From an uncultured Desulfuromonadales bacterium (GTDB lineage: Bacteria; Desulfobacterota; Desulfuromonadia; Desulfuromonadales; Geopsychrobacteraceae), in NCBI GenBank assembly GCA_947259685.1, contig CAMYNC010000043.1:1241-47053 (forward strand): a DNA stretch of 45,813 nt, read 5' to 3'. Under the pieces are notes generated by a model. The model made no database searches. It saw only the letters and a program-made list of their open reading frames with translations, and was not told the origin of the DNA. Below, piece after piece: positions 7,293 to 15,055 of this stretch. Every line of letters starts with the position of its first letter. Positions within the stretch are counted from its first letter, which is position 1. The position numbers and the translations under genes were made by a program.

Positions 7293-8960
7293 ATGAGTTC
7301 GCGTTTGGTGCCCAAGCTGTTTTCCTGCCTGAAAGAGGGTTACGACCCTAAGCGCTTTGCCCAGGACGCCATGGCCGGAGTGATCGTTGGTATTGTCGCT
7401 CTCCCTTTGGCCATCGCCTTTGCCATTGCTTCGGGAGTTAAGCCTGAGCAGGGTCTCTTTACGGCCATTGTGGCTGGATTTTTGATTTCGGCCCTGAGTG
7501 GCAGTCGAGTCCAGATCGGTGGCCCGACCGGGGCCTTCATTGTCGTTGTCTTCGGCATTGTCCAGCAGCATGGCTACAATGGCTTGGCCATTGCCACACT
7601 GATGGCTGGGGCGTTGCTGGTTTTGATGGGAGTGGCCCGGCTCGGGGCCGTGATCAAATTTATCCCCTACCCAATGACCGTAGGCTTTACCAGCGGCATC
7701 GCCTTGATCATCGCCACAACCCAGATCAAGGATTTCTTCGGGCTCACCATTACCTCGACTTCCTCGGAATTTATCCACAAACTGGCTGACTACGCCCATC
7801 ATTTCGATAGTTTAAATGTCTATGCCCTGCTGGTCGGCGGAGTTTCTCTGGTCACCATCCTGCTTTGGTCGAAAGTCACCAGAAGGATCCCTGGCTCCAT
7901 TGTTGCCATTGTCCTCGCCACGACCCTGGTCCACCTGTTTGACTTGCCCGTAGCAACGATCGGTTCCGAGTTCGGCAGTGTGCCGAATATGTTGCCTGCG
8001 CCGAAACTTCCCCATTTTGAATGGGAGATGATCCCCCAATTAATCTCCCCGGCGTTGACCATTGCGCTCCTGGGTGCCATAGAGTCGCTGCTATCTGCGG
8101 TTGTCGCCGACGGGATGACCGGAACACGGCACAGATCAAATATGGAATTGGTTGCGCAGGGCGTTGCCAATCTTGCATCTCCGCTATTTGGAGGCATTCC
8201 CGCAACCGGTGCTATCGCTCGGACGGCTACCAATATCAAGAACGGTGGCAAGACCCCTGTCGCGGGATTGATCCATGTTGTTACGCTCCTTTTGATTATG
8301 TTTTTCTTTGGCCGCTGGGTCACCCTGATTCCAATGGCCTGCCTTGCGGCAATATTGCTGGTCGTTGCCTATCACATGAGCGAATGGAGGCACTTCCTTA
8401 TGCTGCTACGATCACCAAGGTCCGACATTCTGGTCATGTTGACGACCTTCGGACTCACGGTCTTTGTCGATCTAACGGTCGCCATTGAAGCAGGGGTGGT
8501 GTTATCAGCCATTCTGTTCATGAATCGCATGGCTAACGCGACGGAATTTCGCAGCATAACCAGTGAAGTTAACGAGGACTATGAGGAGCTCGACGAGGCA
8601 CCGATAACTCTGATGCAGATTCCAGATGGAGTCGAAGTGTTTGAAATATATGGACCATTTTTCTTCGGGGCGGCCAATGTCTTCAAGGATAAACTGAAAA
8701 TCATCAAAAACCCTCCCAAGGTTCTTATCTTGCGCATACGGCATATATTAACCATCGATGCCACCGCATTAAGGGCTCTTGAGGATTTGTTGGATAAAAC
8801 CCGCAGAGAAAAAACCGTGCTATTGCTTTCTGGTGTGCAACCCTCATTGAGGGGGCCATTGGAGCGGGCAGGGTTGATTAGTAAGATCGGCCCGGAGTGC
8901 GTTTTTTCTCATATCACCGAGGCGCTTGAAGGAGCAAAAAAACTGCTTAGCGTAAATTGA
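7293..8960 (+). CDS. SulP-family anion transporter with STAS domain
   Basis: 555 residues. An SLC26/SulP membrane domain of about 12-14 helices (residues about 20-420) is followed by a C-terminal STAS domain (about 440-545). The membrane part shows VGIVALPLAIAFAIASGV and the phase-determining SGSRVQIGGPTGAF motif. The STAS core has VLILRIRHILTIDATALRAL, corresponding to the anti-sigma-antagonist phospho-loop region. SulP proteins move sulfate, bicarbonate or other anions, usually with H+ or Na+. The ATG at 7293 follows CTGGAGG. The terminator 80 bases after the stop shows it is the last gene on this strand here. The exact anion cannot be decided. Confidence 0.9.
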   Translation: MSSRLVPKLFSCLKEGYDPKRFAQDAMAGVIVGIVALPLAIAFAIASGVKPEQGLFTAIVAGFLISALSGSRVQIGGPTGAFIVVVFGIVQQHGYNGLAIATLMAGALLVLMGVARLGAVIKFIPYPMTVGFTSGIALIIATTQIKDFFGLTITSTSSEFIHKLADYAHHFDSLNVYALLVGGVSLVTILLWSKVTRRIPGSIVAIVLATTLVHLFDLPVATIGSEFGSVPNMLPAPKLPHFEWEMIPQLISPALTIALLGAIESLLSAVVADGMTGTRHRSNMELVAQGVANLASPLFGGIPATGAIARTATNIKNGGKTPVAGLIHVVTLLLIMFFFGRWVTLIPMACLAAILLVVAYHMSEWRHFLMLLRSPRSDILVMLTTFGLTVFVDLTVAIEAGVVLSAILFMNRMANATEFRSITSEVNEDYEELDEAPITLMQIPDGVEVFEIYGPFFFGAANVFKDKLKIIKNPPKVLILRIRHILTIDATALRALEDLLDKTRREKTVLLLSGVQPSLRGPLERAGLISKIGPECVFSHITEALEGAKKLLSVN

Positions 8961-9041
8961 GTCGACATAGACGCATTATCCGCGTTTGGGATTGACCTCA
9001 GTGGGCAGGGAGGCCCTGGGCGGTTATATCTACAAAAAAAG

Positions 9042-9075
9042 CGGCCCCGCCAGAAATGGCAGGGCCGTCTTTTTT
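9042..9075. terminator. Bidirectional intrinsic terminator
   Basis: Stem CGGCCC/GGGCCG (9042-9047 with 9062-9067), a C/A mismatch, then GCCA/TGGC closed by a GAAA loop, followed by TCTTTTTT. An A run (9034-9040) on the other side gives a T run on the minus strand. It can therefore end both the SulP transcript and the convergent ThiS/MoaD-like transcript. Confidence 0.85.
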
Positions 9076-9210
9076 ACGTTACTGCTTATCGAAATTACCG
9101 GAGTGTCTAGAGCTCTGGTTGTGCTTCAGTATCCGGCAACCTTTAGAAGCTGGGGTCTGCGATCTCCTGTTTCGCAGGCAGGGTTTTTGAACCTTAACCA
9201 GAGAGGCCCT

Positions 9211-9582
9211 TTAAATCAAATCAGGACAGGCGCTCACAACCGGATCCAGCGTTTCATGCATGGCTCTCGGAATTTCGGTAGCGGCAGGACTCTTCTCTGG
9301 CTTTGGAAAACCTTGAAAGCGCCTGTACGGTCCCGGGACGATTCTGGGCACAAACGCCATCCGGTCTCCGGGTCGTATCACCTGGTTGAGGTCAGAGGAG
9401 ATATGATTGCAATAAATGTAACCGATTAATTCAAGTGGCAGGTTCAGGTCGCGGCCGATATCTCCGGCTTTGCGACCTTCCGGGGGAAGGGTGATTTCGA
9501 TCGATGGCTTTAGGCCCCGATCCCTTCTCAGGGTGTGTAGGGCACCAAACATCAAGACTGTCGTGGATTGCTTCATGTGCAT
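9211..9582 (-). CDS. ThiS/MoaD-like ubiquitin-fold protein
   Basis: 123 residues. Residues about 5-85 look like a beta-grasp domain of the ThiS/MoaD or Mut7-C ubiquitin type, with SIEITLPPEGRKAGDIGRDL, LIGYIYCNHISSDLNQVI and RPGDRMAFVPRIVPGPYR. The RPGDR-(M/V)-AF-(V/I)-P-x3-PGP ending recalls small ThiS-family proteins of anaerobic deltaproteobacteria. There is no C-terminal Gly-Gly, so sulfur-carrier activity by the usual thiocarboxylate is not supported; a tail of about 38 residues follows instead. The start at 9582 has AAGGAGG in front; a longer frame to 9657 lacks one. No synthesis partner is adjacent. Confidence 0.6.
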   Translation of the reverse strand: MHMKQSTTVLMFGALHTLRRDRGLKPSIEITLPPEGRKAGDIGRDLNLPLELIGYIYCNHISSDLNQVIRPGDRMAFVPRIVPGPYRRFQGFPKPEKSPAATEIPRAMHETLDPVVSACPDLI

Positions 9583-9817
9583 GACCGACCTCCTTTTTTC
9601 GTTGGGGAAGGCCCGGATCGGCACGGATTGCCGGACCGATACCTTCTGCTTAGCCAAACGGCTTTTGGTGGTTTATTCGCCGCTCAATCTCAACTGGAGA
9701 CGGGTCGTGGAGGCAGGTGGATGATTTTTCGAGGTTGGTGGCGACGAAAATCCGGGGCTCGATGAATATTGCTGCAGCCCCTCATCTCTTGAAGTTGTTT
9801 TACATGATGTCCTGAGG

Positions 9818-10015
9818 CTAAGAGGCCTGCGGTTCGGGGGATTTTTTCTCAGGAGAATCACGAGCCTTCAACCCTACGGGGATGGCCGGTACTGCCAGCA
9901 GTTCCTTAACGTTATCCTGGTCCATACCCCGGAGCGCGGAGCCATCCCACTGAGAAAATGTAACTGGGCATCCCGCCAGAATCACTTCAACGTAAGCTTG
10001 TTTCGCGGTTTTCAT
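9818..10015 (-). CDS. Small protein of unknown function (65 aa)
   Basis: 65 residues starting MKTAKQAYVEVILAGCPVTF, with a GGGAGGT ribosome site five bases before the ATG at 10015. It has one Cys, no membrane segment and a charged, Pro-rich end. I do not recognise a family. The good ribosome site, an ordinary amino-acid composition and an orientation matching the ThiS-like gene 235 bases downstream support a real gene, but length and lack of homology leave doubt. The 235-base gap after it shows no convincing gene. Confidence 0.45.
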   Translation of the reverse strand: MKTAKQAYVEVILAGCPVTFSQWDGSALRGMDQDNVKELLAVPAIPVGLKARDSPEKKSPEPQAS

Positions 10016-10619
10016 TTCTACCTCCCATCCGCCACACCCCTTGGCCCATAAGTCCACCGAGATTAGTCGTTTTCTTAGCGGTTCCCCTTTGGGATAAAAA
10101 AGCACAGAAATAGTACTACCTGCCCAAACAAACACGCTCTTAGTCGACTTAAGTAGCCCTCCCGAAAGTGCACATGTGGTAATAATTCCCCTATCGATTC
10201 AAAGTGTACCGCAACATTCTTTCATGGCAAGGAAAAAATCTGCAGCTTTTCGAGGTGTTACTTTGACACTGTTACTTGGCCGAGTTTTTTTGGGGGGACA
10301 GGAGCAATATTGAGAGACACGGTCACAAGTGAAAGCAATAAGACCAGGGAGTTTTCATATATCTAAAGGAATTTTGATGGAGACCGGATGTCTAATAAAT
10401 CACTCATTCCAGAACAAAATAAGCCTCAGCCTGTTTATGCGGGCTGAGGCTTTCTTATATGTTGGCCGACAATGTAATCCCTGTTTTGCCTTAGGATAAA
10501 TCGAATTGATCGTTGTTCCAATAATCTAGATTCAGCATTTTGAGAACCAATCTGAAGAACATTGCTTGAATCTCATAAATTTGTGAGTGTAGAGACATAA
10601 GCAGGGTAGCGGGTTTGAA
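10016..10619. other. Gene-poor interval of about 600 bases
   Basis: No convincing coding region on either strand. It holds the leader of the 65-residue gene at its left end, an AT-rich middle and the strong hairpin at 10422-10451. A 40-codon frame at 10377-10499 runs through that hairpin and is not believed. Confidence 0.6.
10422..10451. terminator. Strong hairpin, probable gor terminator
   Basis: A perfect 10-bp stem AGCCTCAGCC/GGCTGAGGCT (10422-10431 with 10442-10451) with a 10-base loop. On the plus strand it is followed by TTCTTATAT, on the minus strand by TATTTTG. It lies about 170 bases after the gor stop, so it probably ends that minus-strand transcript. It could also end an unannotated plus-strand RNA. 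Confidence 0.65.
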
Positions 10620-11987
10620 TCAGTTTACCTGGCTGCGGCTGACCGTTCGCATGGTGACAAACTCCTCGGCGCTGGTCGGATGGATGCCAATGGTCTGATC
10701 GAAGATCGATTTTGTTGCCCCGGCCTTTAAGGCAATCGCAATTCCCTGAATAATTTCCCCGGCCTGTTCTCCTGCCATATGTACCCCGAGCACCCGATCG
10801 CTGATGGGATCAACCAGTAATTTCATCAACACACGCTCGCCGCTACCGCTCAAGGCATGTTTTAGGGAGCGGAAATTAGCAGTGTAGATATCGATAGTTG
10901 GATATGTCTCAACCGCCTCAGCTTCGGTCAGGCCGACGGTACCGATATTCGGTTGGCAGAATACTGCTGTCGGGATCAAACTGTAGTCAAGCTTTTCGGT
11001 TTTACCCCGGTAGAGATTTTTCACCAGAACCATCGCTTCAGCCAAAGCAACCGGGGTCAACTGCATCCGGTCAATCAGATCTCCCAGCGCATAGATCGAT
11101 GGTACGGAGGTCTGAAAATAATCATCCACTGACACTGCGCCCGATTCAGTCATTTTTACGCCGGCCGAGGGTAAATTCAGCCCTGCAATATTCGGTGTCC
11201 GGCCGGTTGCATACAAGGCACAATCGGTTTCGACGGTAGTCCCATCTGCCAGGGTTGCTACCAAGCTATTATTTCCTAATTTTTCAATAGTTGAGATGTC
11301 CGAGTTAAAGTGTAGTTTGATCCCTTTGCCGCGCATTTGTTCCGCGACAAATTCACGGATTTCCCGGTCAAAGCCACGCAGGAAAAGTTCTCCGCGATAG
11401 AGTTGCCTGACCTCAACCCCCAGGCCATGAAAAATACCGGCGAATTCAGTTGCAATGTAGCCGCCGCCGACAATCAGCATCCGTTTTGGCAGCTGTGCTA
11501 GATCGAAAATCTGATCTGAACTCAGAACATGCTCGTTGCCGGGAAATTCAGGAATAAATGGCTGACTTCCGGTTGCCAGCAGGATTCTCTCTGCACGGTA
11601 TTGTTTGCCAGCGACTTCAATCTGCTGCGGACCCAGCAGGCGGGCGGTCCCTTTTATCAGCTCTGCCCCGGACTTTGCCAAGGTTTCTTCATAGAGGCTG
11701 TTGAGTTTGGCGATATTAGCTGATTTGTTGTCGCGCAATGTCGCCCAATCGAAGGTTGGCTGCTGGCTTTGCCAGCCGAAGCCCCTGGCCTCAGCGAAGC
11801 CAGCACCGTATTCGGCGGCATGGACGTAGAGTTTTTTCGGTACGCAACCCAGATTGACGCAGGTGCCGCCGGTACGGCTCTGTTCGGCAACCGCAACCCG
11901 CACGCCTTCGGCTGCGGCCATGCGTGCCGTTCGTACTCCGCCGGATCCGGCACCGATGACAAACAGATCATAGTCGTAGTCTGACAT
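10620..11987 (-). CDS. gor: Glutathione-disulfide reductase
   Basis: 455 residues of the class I pyridine nucleotide-disulfide oxidoreductase family. FAD-binding GAGSGG is at 12-17; the redox pair sits in GGTCVNLGCVPKK (C43, C48). An NADPH-binding GGGYIATEFAG is followed by arginines in YRGELFLRGFD, which favour NADPH over NADH. The C-terminal base is in HPTSAEEF (H436, E441). It reduces glutathione disulfide in the cytoplasm. A related low-molecular-weight disulfide such as trypanothione is less likely, and lipoamide is unlikely. An AAGGAGG site precedes the ATG. It starts 35 bases after the TatD fusion gene on the same strand, so the two are probably cotranscribed. Confidence 0.9.
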   Translation of the reverse strand: MSDYDYDLFVIGAGSGGVRTARMAAAEGVRVAVAEQSRTGGTCVNLGCVPKKLYVHAAEYGAGFAEARGFGWQSQQPTFDWATLRDNKSANIAKLNSLYEETLAKSGAELIKGTARLLGPQQIEVAGKQYRAERILLATGSQPFIPEFPGNEHVLSSDQIFDLAQLPKRMLIVGGGYIATEFAGIFHGLGVEVRQLYRGELFLRGFDREIREFVAEQMRGKGIKLHFNSDISTIEKLGNNSLVATLADGTTVETDCALYATGRTPNIAGLNLPSAGVKMTESGAVSVDDYFQTSVPSIYALGDLIDRMQLTPVALAEAMVLVKNLYRGKTEKLDYSLIPTAVFCQPNIGTVGLTEAEAVETYPTIDIYTANFRSLKHALSGSGERVLMKLLVDPISDRVLGVHMAGEQAGEIIQGIAIALKAGATKSIFDQTIGIHPTSAEEFVTMRTVSRSQVN

Positions 11988-12022
11988 GCCTTCCTCCTTG
12001 AGTATTTATTGCTTGCAGTAAT

Positions 12023-13411
12023 TCAACCGACTTCCTGATACTCCCGAACCCTGAACTGAACTCCGATTTCTTCAGCGACCCGTCGACAGGCAGCAATGTC
12101 GACACCCGGATAGGTGACTGCGCTGGCGGTGACTTCAGGGATGTATTCTGTGGCTTGCTGCAAAAAATCTTTTACCGCTTGGTAACTCTGTTCGCCGTAA
12201 CTGGACTGACAGAGTTGCTGATATTCAGCCGAGGTTGCTGAATTGAGGGAGATCGAAATGGCATCAACCAGCCCTTTGAGTTCCGGCAGGATATTGCGAC
12301 CATGCACAAGATTGGCTTGGCCGTCGCTGTTGATCCGCACCTGTACGCCCTGCTGTTTTAGCCAGCTGGCCAGTTGCTTGACAACCTCCAATCGCAGCAG
12401 TGGCTCCCCGTAGCCGCAGAAGACCACTTCCGCATACTTTCTTGGGTCACCGACCGCCTGTTTGATTTCCTCGAATGAGGGTTCATGGTCCAATTTTAAC
12501 TCATGCCCTTTGACGACGAAATCGTCGAATTTAGCGCAGAAAATACAGCTGTTGGTGCAGCGATTGGTAATGTTCAGATAGAGCGAATTGCGAATCTGGT
12601 AAGCGATTTTGCTGCTTTGGTCGATACTGCCGATGCCGAACAGGTCGAAACAGTTGCGGCTGGTCACCCGCGCCACATCTGCAATCGACAGCCCCTTGAT
12701 GTCTGCGACCTTTTCAGCTGTGTAGCGAACATAGGCGGGCTCGTTGCGTTTGCCACGAAACTGCTGCGGGGTCAGATAAGGACAATCGGTTTCGACCAGC
12801 ATCCGATCGACCGGAATCGCTTTGACCACTTCGCGAGCCGCGTCATTTTTAGGGTAGGTGATGGTCCCCGGAAAGGAGAGATAAAAGCCGAGTTCGAGGC
12901 ACTTTTTCGCCATCTCCAGGTCACCGCTGAAGCAATGCAGTACCCCGCCGACCGCTGCGGCACCTTCTTCCTGCAAAATCTGTAAAACTTCATCGTGGGC
13001 ATCGCGATCATGGACAATGATCGGTTTGCCGACTTGCTTCGCCAGGCGGATCTGCTGGCGGAAGGCGGTACGCTGAATATCGCGCGGCGAGCGGTCGCGA
13101 AAAAAGTCGAGACCGATTTCGCCCAGTGCGACCACCTTAGGTCGGGCAAGCAGTTCTCGCAGCTGCAACAAGCTTTGTTGGTTGATTTCGTTGGCATCGT
13201 GCGGGTGAACCCCGACCGATGCGTAGATATGCTCGTATTTCAGTGCCAGGGCGACGCTGGCGGCGGAGCTCGCTAGATCGCAACCTACCGTCAGGATATG
13301 GCTGATGCCGTTGTCGAGGGCGCGTTGAATACAGTCCTGACGATCATTGTTGAAATGACTGCCATCAAGGTGGGCGTGGCTGTCGACCAGTGTGGGGAGT
13401 GGTGTTGACAT
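12023..13411 (-). CDS. TatD nuclease fused to a radical SAM protein
   Basis: 462 residues in two parts. Residues 1-262 are a complete TatD metal-dependent nuclease with metal ligands in DSHAHLD (H12, H14), GEIGLD (E98), H134, H159 and ETDCPY (D209). Residues about 270-462 are a short radical SAM domain with the 4Fe-4S motif CTNSCIFC (C285, C289, C292) and a GYGEPLLR glycine-rich SAM-binding strand. This matches the TatD-linked radical SAM family (TIGR04038), often a separate neighbouring gene; here both are one frame with no stop between them. The GGAGAAG site overlaps the T run of the metG terminator. The radical SAM substrate is unknown. Confidence 0.9.
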   Translation of the reverse strand: MSTPLPTLVDSHAHLDGSHFNNDRQDCIQRALDNGISHILTVGCDLASSAASVALALKYEHIYASVGVHPHDANEINQQSLLQLRELLARPKVVALGEIGLDFFRDRSPRDIQRTAFRQQIRLAKQVGKPIIVHDRDAHDEVLQILQEEGAAAVGGVLHCFSGDLEMAKKCLELGFYLSFPGTITYPKNDAAREVVKAIPVDRMLVETDCPYLTPQQFRGKRNEPAYVRYTAEKVADIKGLSIADVARVTSRNCFDLFGIGSIDQSSKIAYQIRNSLYLNITNRCTNSCIFCAKFDDFVVKGHELKLDHEPSFEEIKQAVGDPRKYAEVVFCGYGEPLLRLEVVKQLASWLKQQGVQVRINSDGQANLVHGRNILPELKGLVDAISISLNSATSAEYQQLCQSSYGEQSYQAVKDFLQQATEYIPEVTASAVTYPGVDIAACRRVAEEIGVQFRVREYQEVG

Positions 13412-13423
13412 CTGAACTCTTCT

Positions 13424-13456
13424 CCAAAAAAGAACGGGGCGCCACAGAGCGCCCCG
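13424..13456 (-). terminator. Intrinsic terminator after metG
   Basis: An 8-bp stem CGGGGCGC/GCGCCCCG (13435-13442 with 13449-13456) with a CACAGA loop. Read on the minus strand it is followed by TTCTTTTTTGG. It starts 26 bases after the metG stop and its T run runs straight into the ribosome site of the TatD fusion gene, 12 bases before that start codon. Confidence 0.85.
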
Positions 13457-13482
13457 AAGAAGTGACCTTATTCCTCTTTATG

Positions 13483-15012
13483 TTACTCGGTTTCAATCCG
13501 TGGGAAAAGGGGGGCGGCTTTTTCAATCTGCACACCCGGTAGCAGTTCGCCCCATTGGTCCTGCCCTTCAAGCGACAGGTTGCTCCTGTCGCAGCCGAGA
13601 ATCTCGAATATCTTTGCCCCGGTCTCCGGCATGTAGGGAGCAATCAGCAGGGCGATGATGCGGATCCCTTCCAGCAGGTTGTACATCACCGTACCGAGCT
13701 GCTCCCGCTGCGCAGGATCTTTGGCCAGAGCCCAGGGAGCGGTATCATCGATATATTTGTTCCCGGCGGAAATCAGCTCCCAAATACTCATCAGCGCTTT
13801 GTTGAACGCCATCTCATTGAGCTGTTTATCGACTGTCTGCAGAGCCTTCGGGAAGCGATCAATCAGCGCCTGATCGGTTTCGCTCAATGGCCCAGGTTTA
13901 GGTAGCTCACCTTGAAAGTATTTGCCGAGCATAGCGGTGGTGCGGCTGACCAGGTTCCCCAGATCGTTAGCCAGGTCGGAATTCACCCGATTGACCAGCG
14001 CGCTGTGGGAAAAATCGCCATCCAGGCCGAAGGGAACTTCACGCAGCAAAAAATAGCGGATCGCATCGACACCGTATTTGTCGACCAGCATGTTTGGTTC
14101 GACCACGTTGCGCAGGCTTTTGCTCATCTTCTGGCCTTCGACGGTCCACCAGCCGTGCGCGAATACTTTCTCTGGTAGGGGCAGGCCGGCCGCCATCAAA
14201 AAGGTCGGCCAGTAGACGGCATGAAAGCGCAGAATGTCCTTGCCGATGACATGAACGGCTGGCCAGAACTTTTCGAAGTTCCCATCTTTATCCTCCGGAT
14301 AACCAAGCGCGGAGATATAGTTGGTCAGGGCGTCGAACCAGACATAGAGGACATGTTTTTCGTTACCCGGGACCGGAATCCCCCAGGAGAAGGAGGTCCG
14401 AGAAATCGACAGATCACGCAAACCTTCCCGGACAAAGCTGAGAATTTCGTTACGCCGGGATTTCGGCTGAATGAAGTCAGGGTTCTCCTCAATGTATTTA
14501 ATCAGTTGATCCTGGTACTTACTCATTTTGAAGAAGTAGGATTCTTCTTTGAGCTTCGAGGTCTCCCGGCCGCAGTCGGGGCAGGTGCCGTCAAGCAGTT
14601 GGGTTTCCGTCCAGAAGGTTTCGCACGGCGTGCAGTACCAGCCTTCGTAGTAGCCGAGATAAATATCGCCGGTTGCTTCGATTTTTTTGAACTGCTCGCA
14701 GACGGTATGCTTGTGACGTTCCTGGGTGGTGCGGATAAAGTCAGTATGCGAACAGTTCAGCTTGTCCCAGAGCGCTTGAAAGCGTTTCACCACCCGGTCG
14801 GCCAGCTCTAGCGGGGTTTCGCCGTTGGCTTTGGCAGCGGTTTCCACCTTTTGGCCGTGTTCGTCGGTGCCGGTGAGAAAAGCGACTTCGTAACCGCGAG
14901 AACGCTTGTAGCGGGCCAGCACGTCGCAGGCCAGGGTGGTGTAGGCGTGGCCGATATGCGGGACGTCGTTGACGTAATAGATCGGCGTGGTGATATAAAA
15001 ATGCTTAGCCAT
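13483..15012 (-). CDS. metG: Methionyl-tRNA synthetase
   Basis: 509 residues of class I MetRS. The HIGH motif is PHIGH (18-22) and the KMSKS loop is EGQKMSKS at about 296. A knuckle with two CxxC pairs (YCTPCETF and CPDCGRE) in the connective peptide should hold one zinc ion. It charges tRNA-Met in the cytoplasm. The protein stops near KAAPLFPRIE, the usual end of the catalytic core plus anticodon-binding domain, and has no C-terminal EMAP/Trbp111-like tRNA-binding domain. The start at 15012 (MAKHFYITTPIYY) follows AGGAGC; a longer upstream frame is low-complexity and unrelated. It is fourth in the tmk-holB-ricT-metG operon. Confidence 0.96.
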   Translation of the reverse strand: MAKHFYITTPIYYVNDVPHIGHAYTTLACDVLARYKRSRGYEVAFLTGTDEHGQKVETAAKANGETPLELADRVVKRFQALWDKLNCSHTDFIRTTQERHKHTVCEQFKKIEATGDIYLGYYEGWYCTPCETFWTETQLLDGTCPDCGRETSKLKEESYFFKMSKYQDQLIKYIEENPDFIQPKSRRNEILSFVREGLRDLSISRTSFSWGIPVPGNEKHVLYVWFDALTNYISALGYPEDKDGNFEKFWPAVHVIGKDILRFHAVYWPTFLMAAGLPLPEKVFAHGWWTVEGQKMSKSLRNVVEPNMLVDKYGVDAIRYFLLREVPFGLDGDFSHSALVNRVNSDLANDLGNLVSRTTAMLGKYFQGELPKPGPLSETDQALIDRFPKALQTVDKQLNEMAFNKALMSIWELISAGNKYIDDTAPWALAKDPAQREQLGTVMYNLLEGIRIIALLIAPYMPETGAKIFEILGCDRSNLSLEGQDQWGELLPGVQIEKAAPLFPRIETE

Positions 15013-15055
15013 GAACAGCGCTCCTAATCTTAGATAACAATATTTTAAATGAAAT

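Noticed and set aside
8986..9429. A 147-codon frame on the plus strand after SulP
   Set aside because: It runs through the bidirectional terminator and overlaps the ThiS-like gene; no ribosome site or family.
9673..9861. A 62-codon minus-strand frame between the two small genes
   Set aside because: GTG start without ribosome site, Ser/Pro-rich composition, no family, and overlap with the 65-residue gene.
10377..10499. A 40-codon frame METGCLINHSF.. on the plus strand
   Set aside because: It passes through the strong hairpin at 10422-10451; its composition follows the stem.
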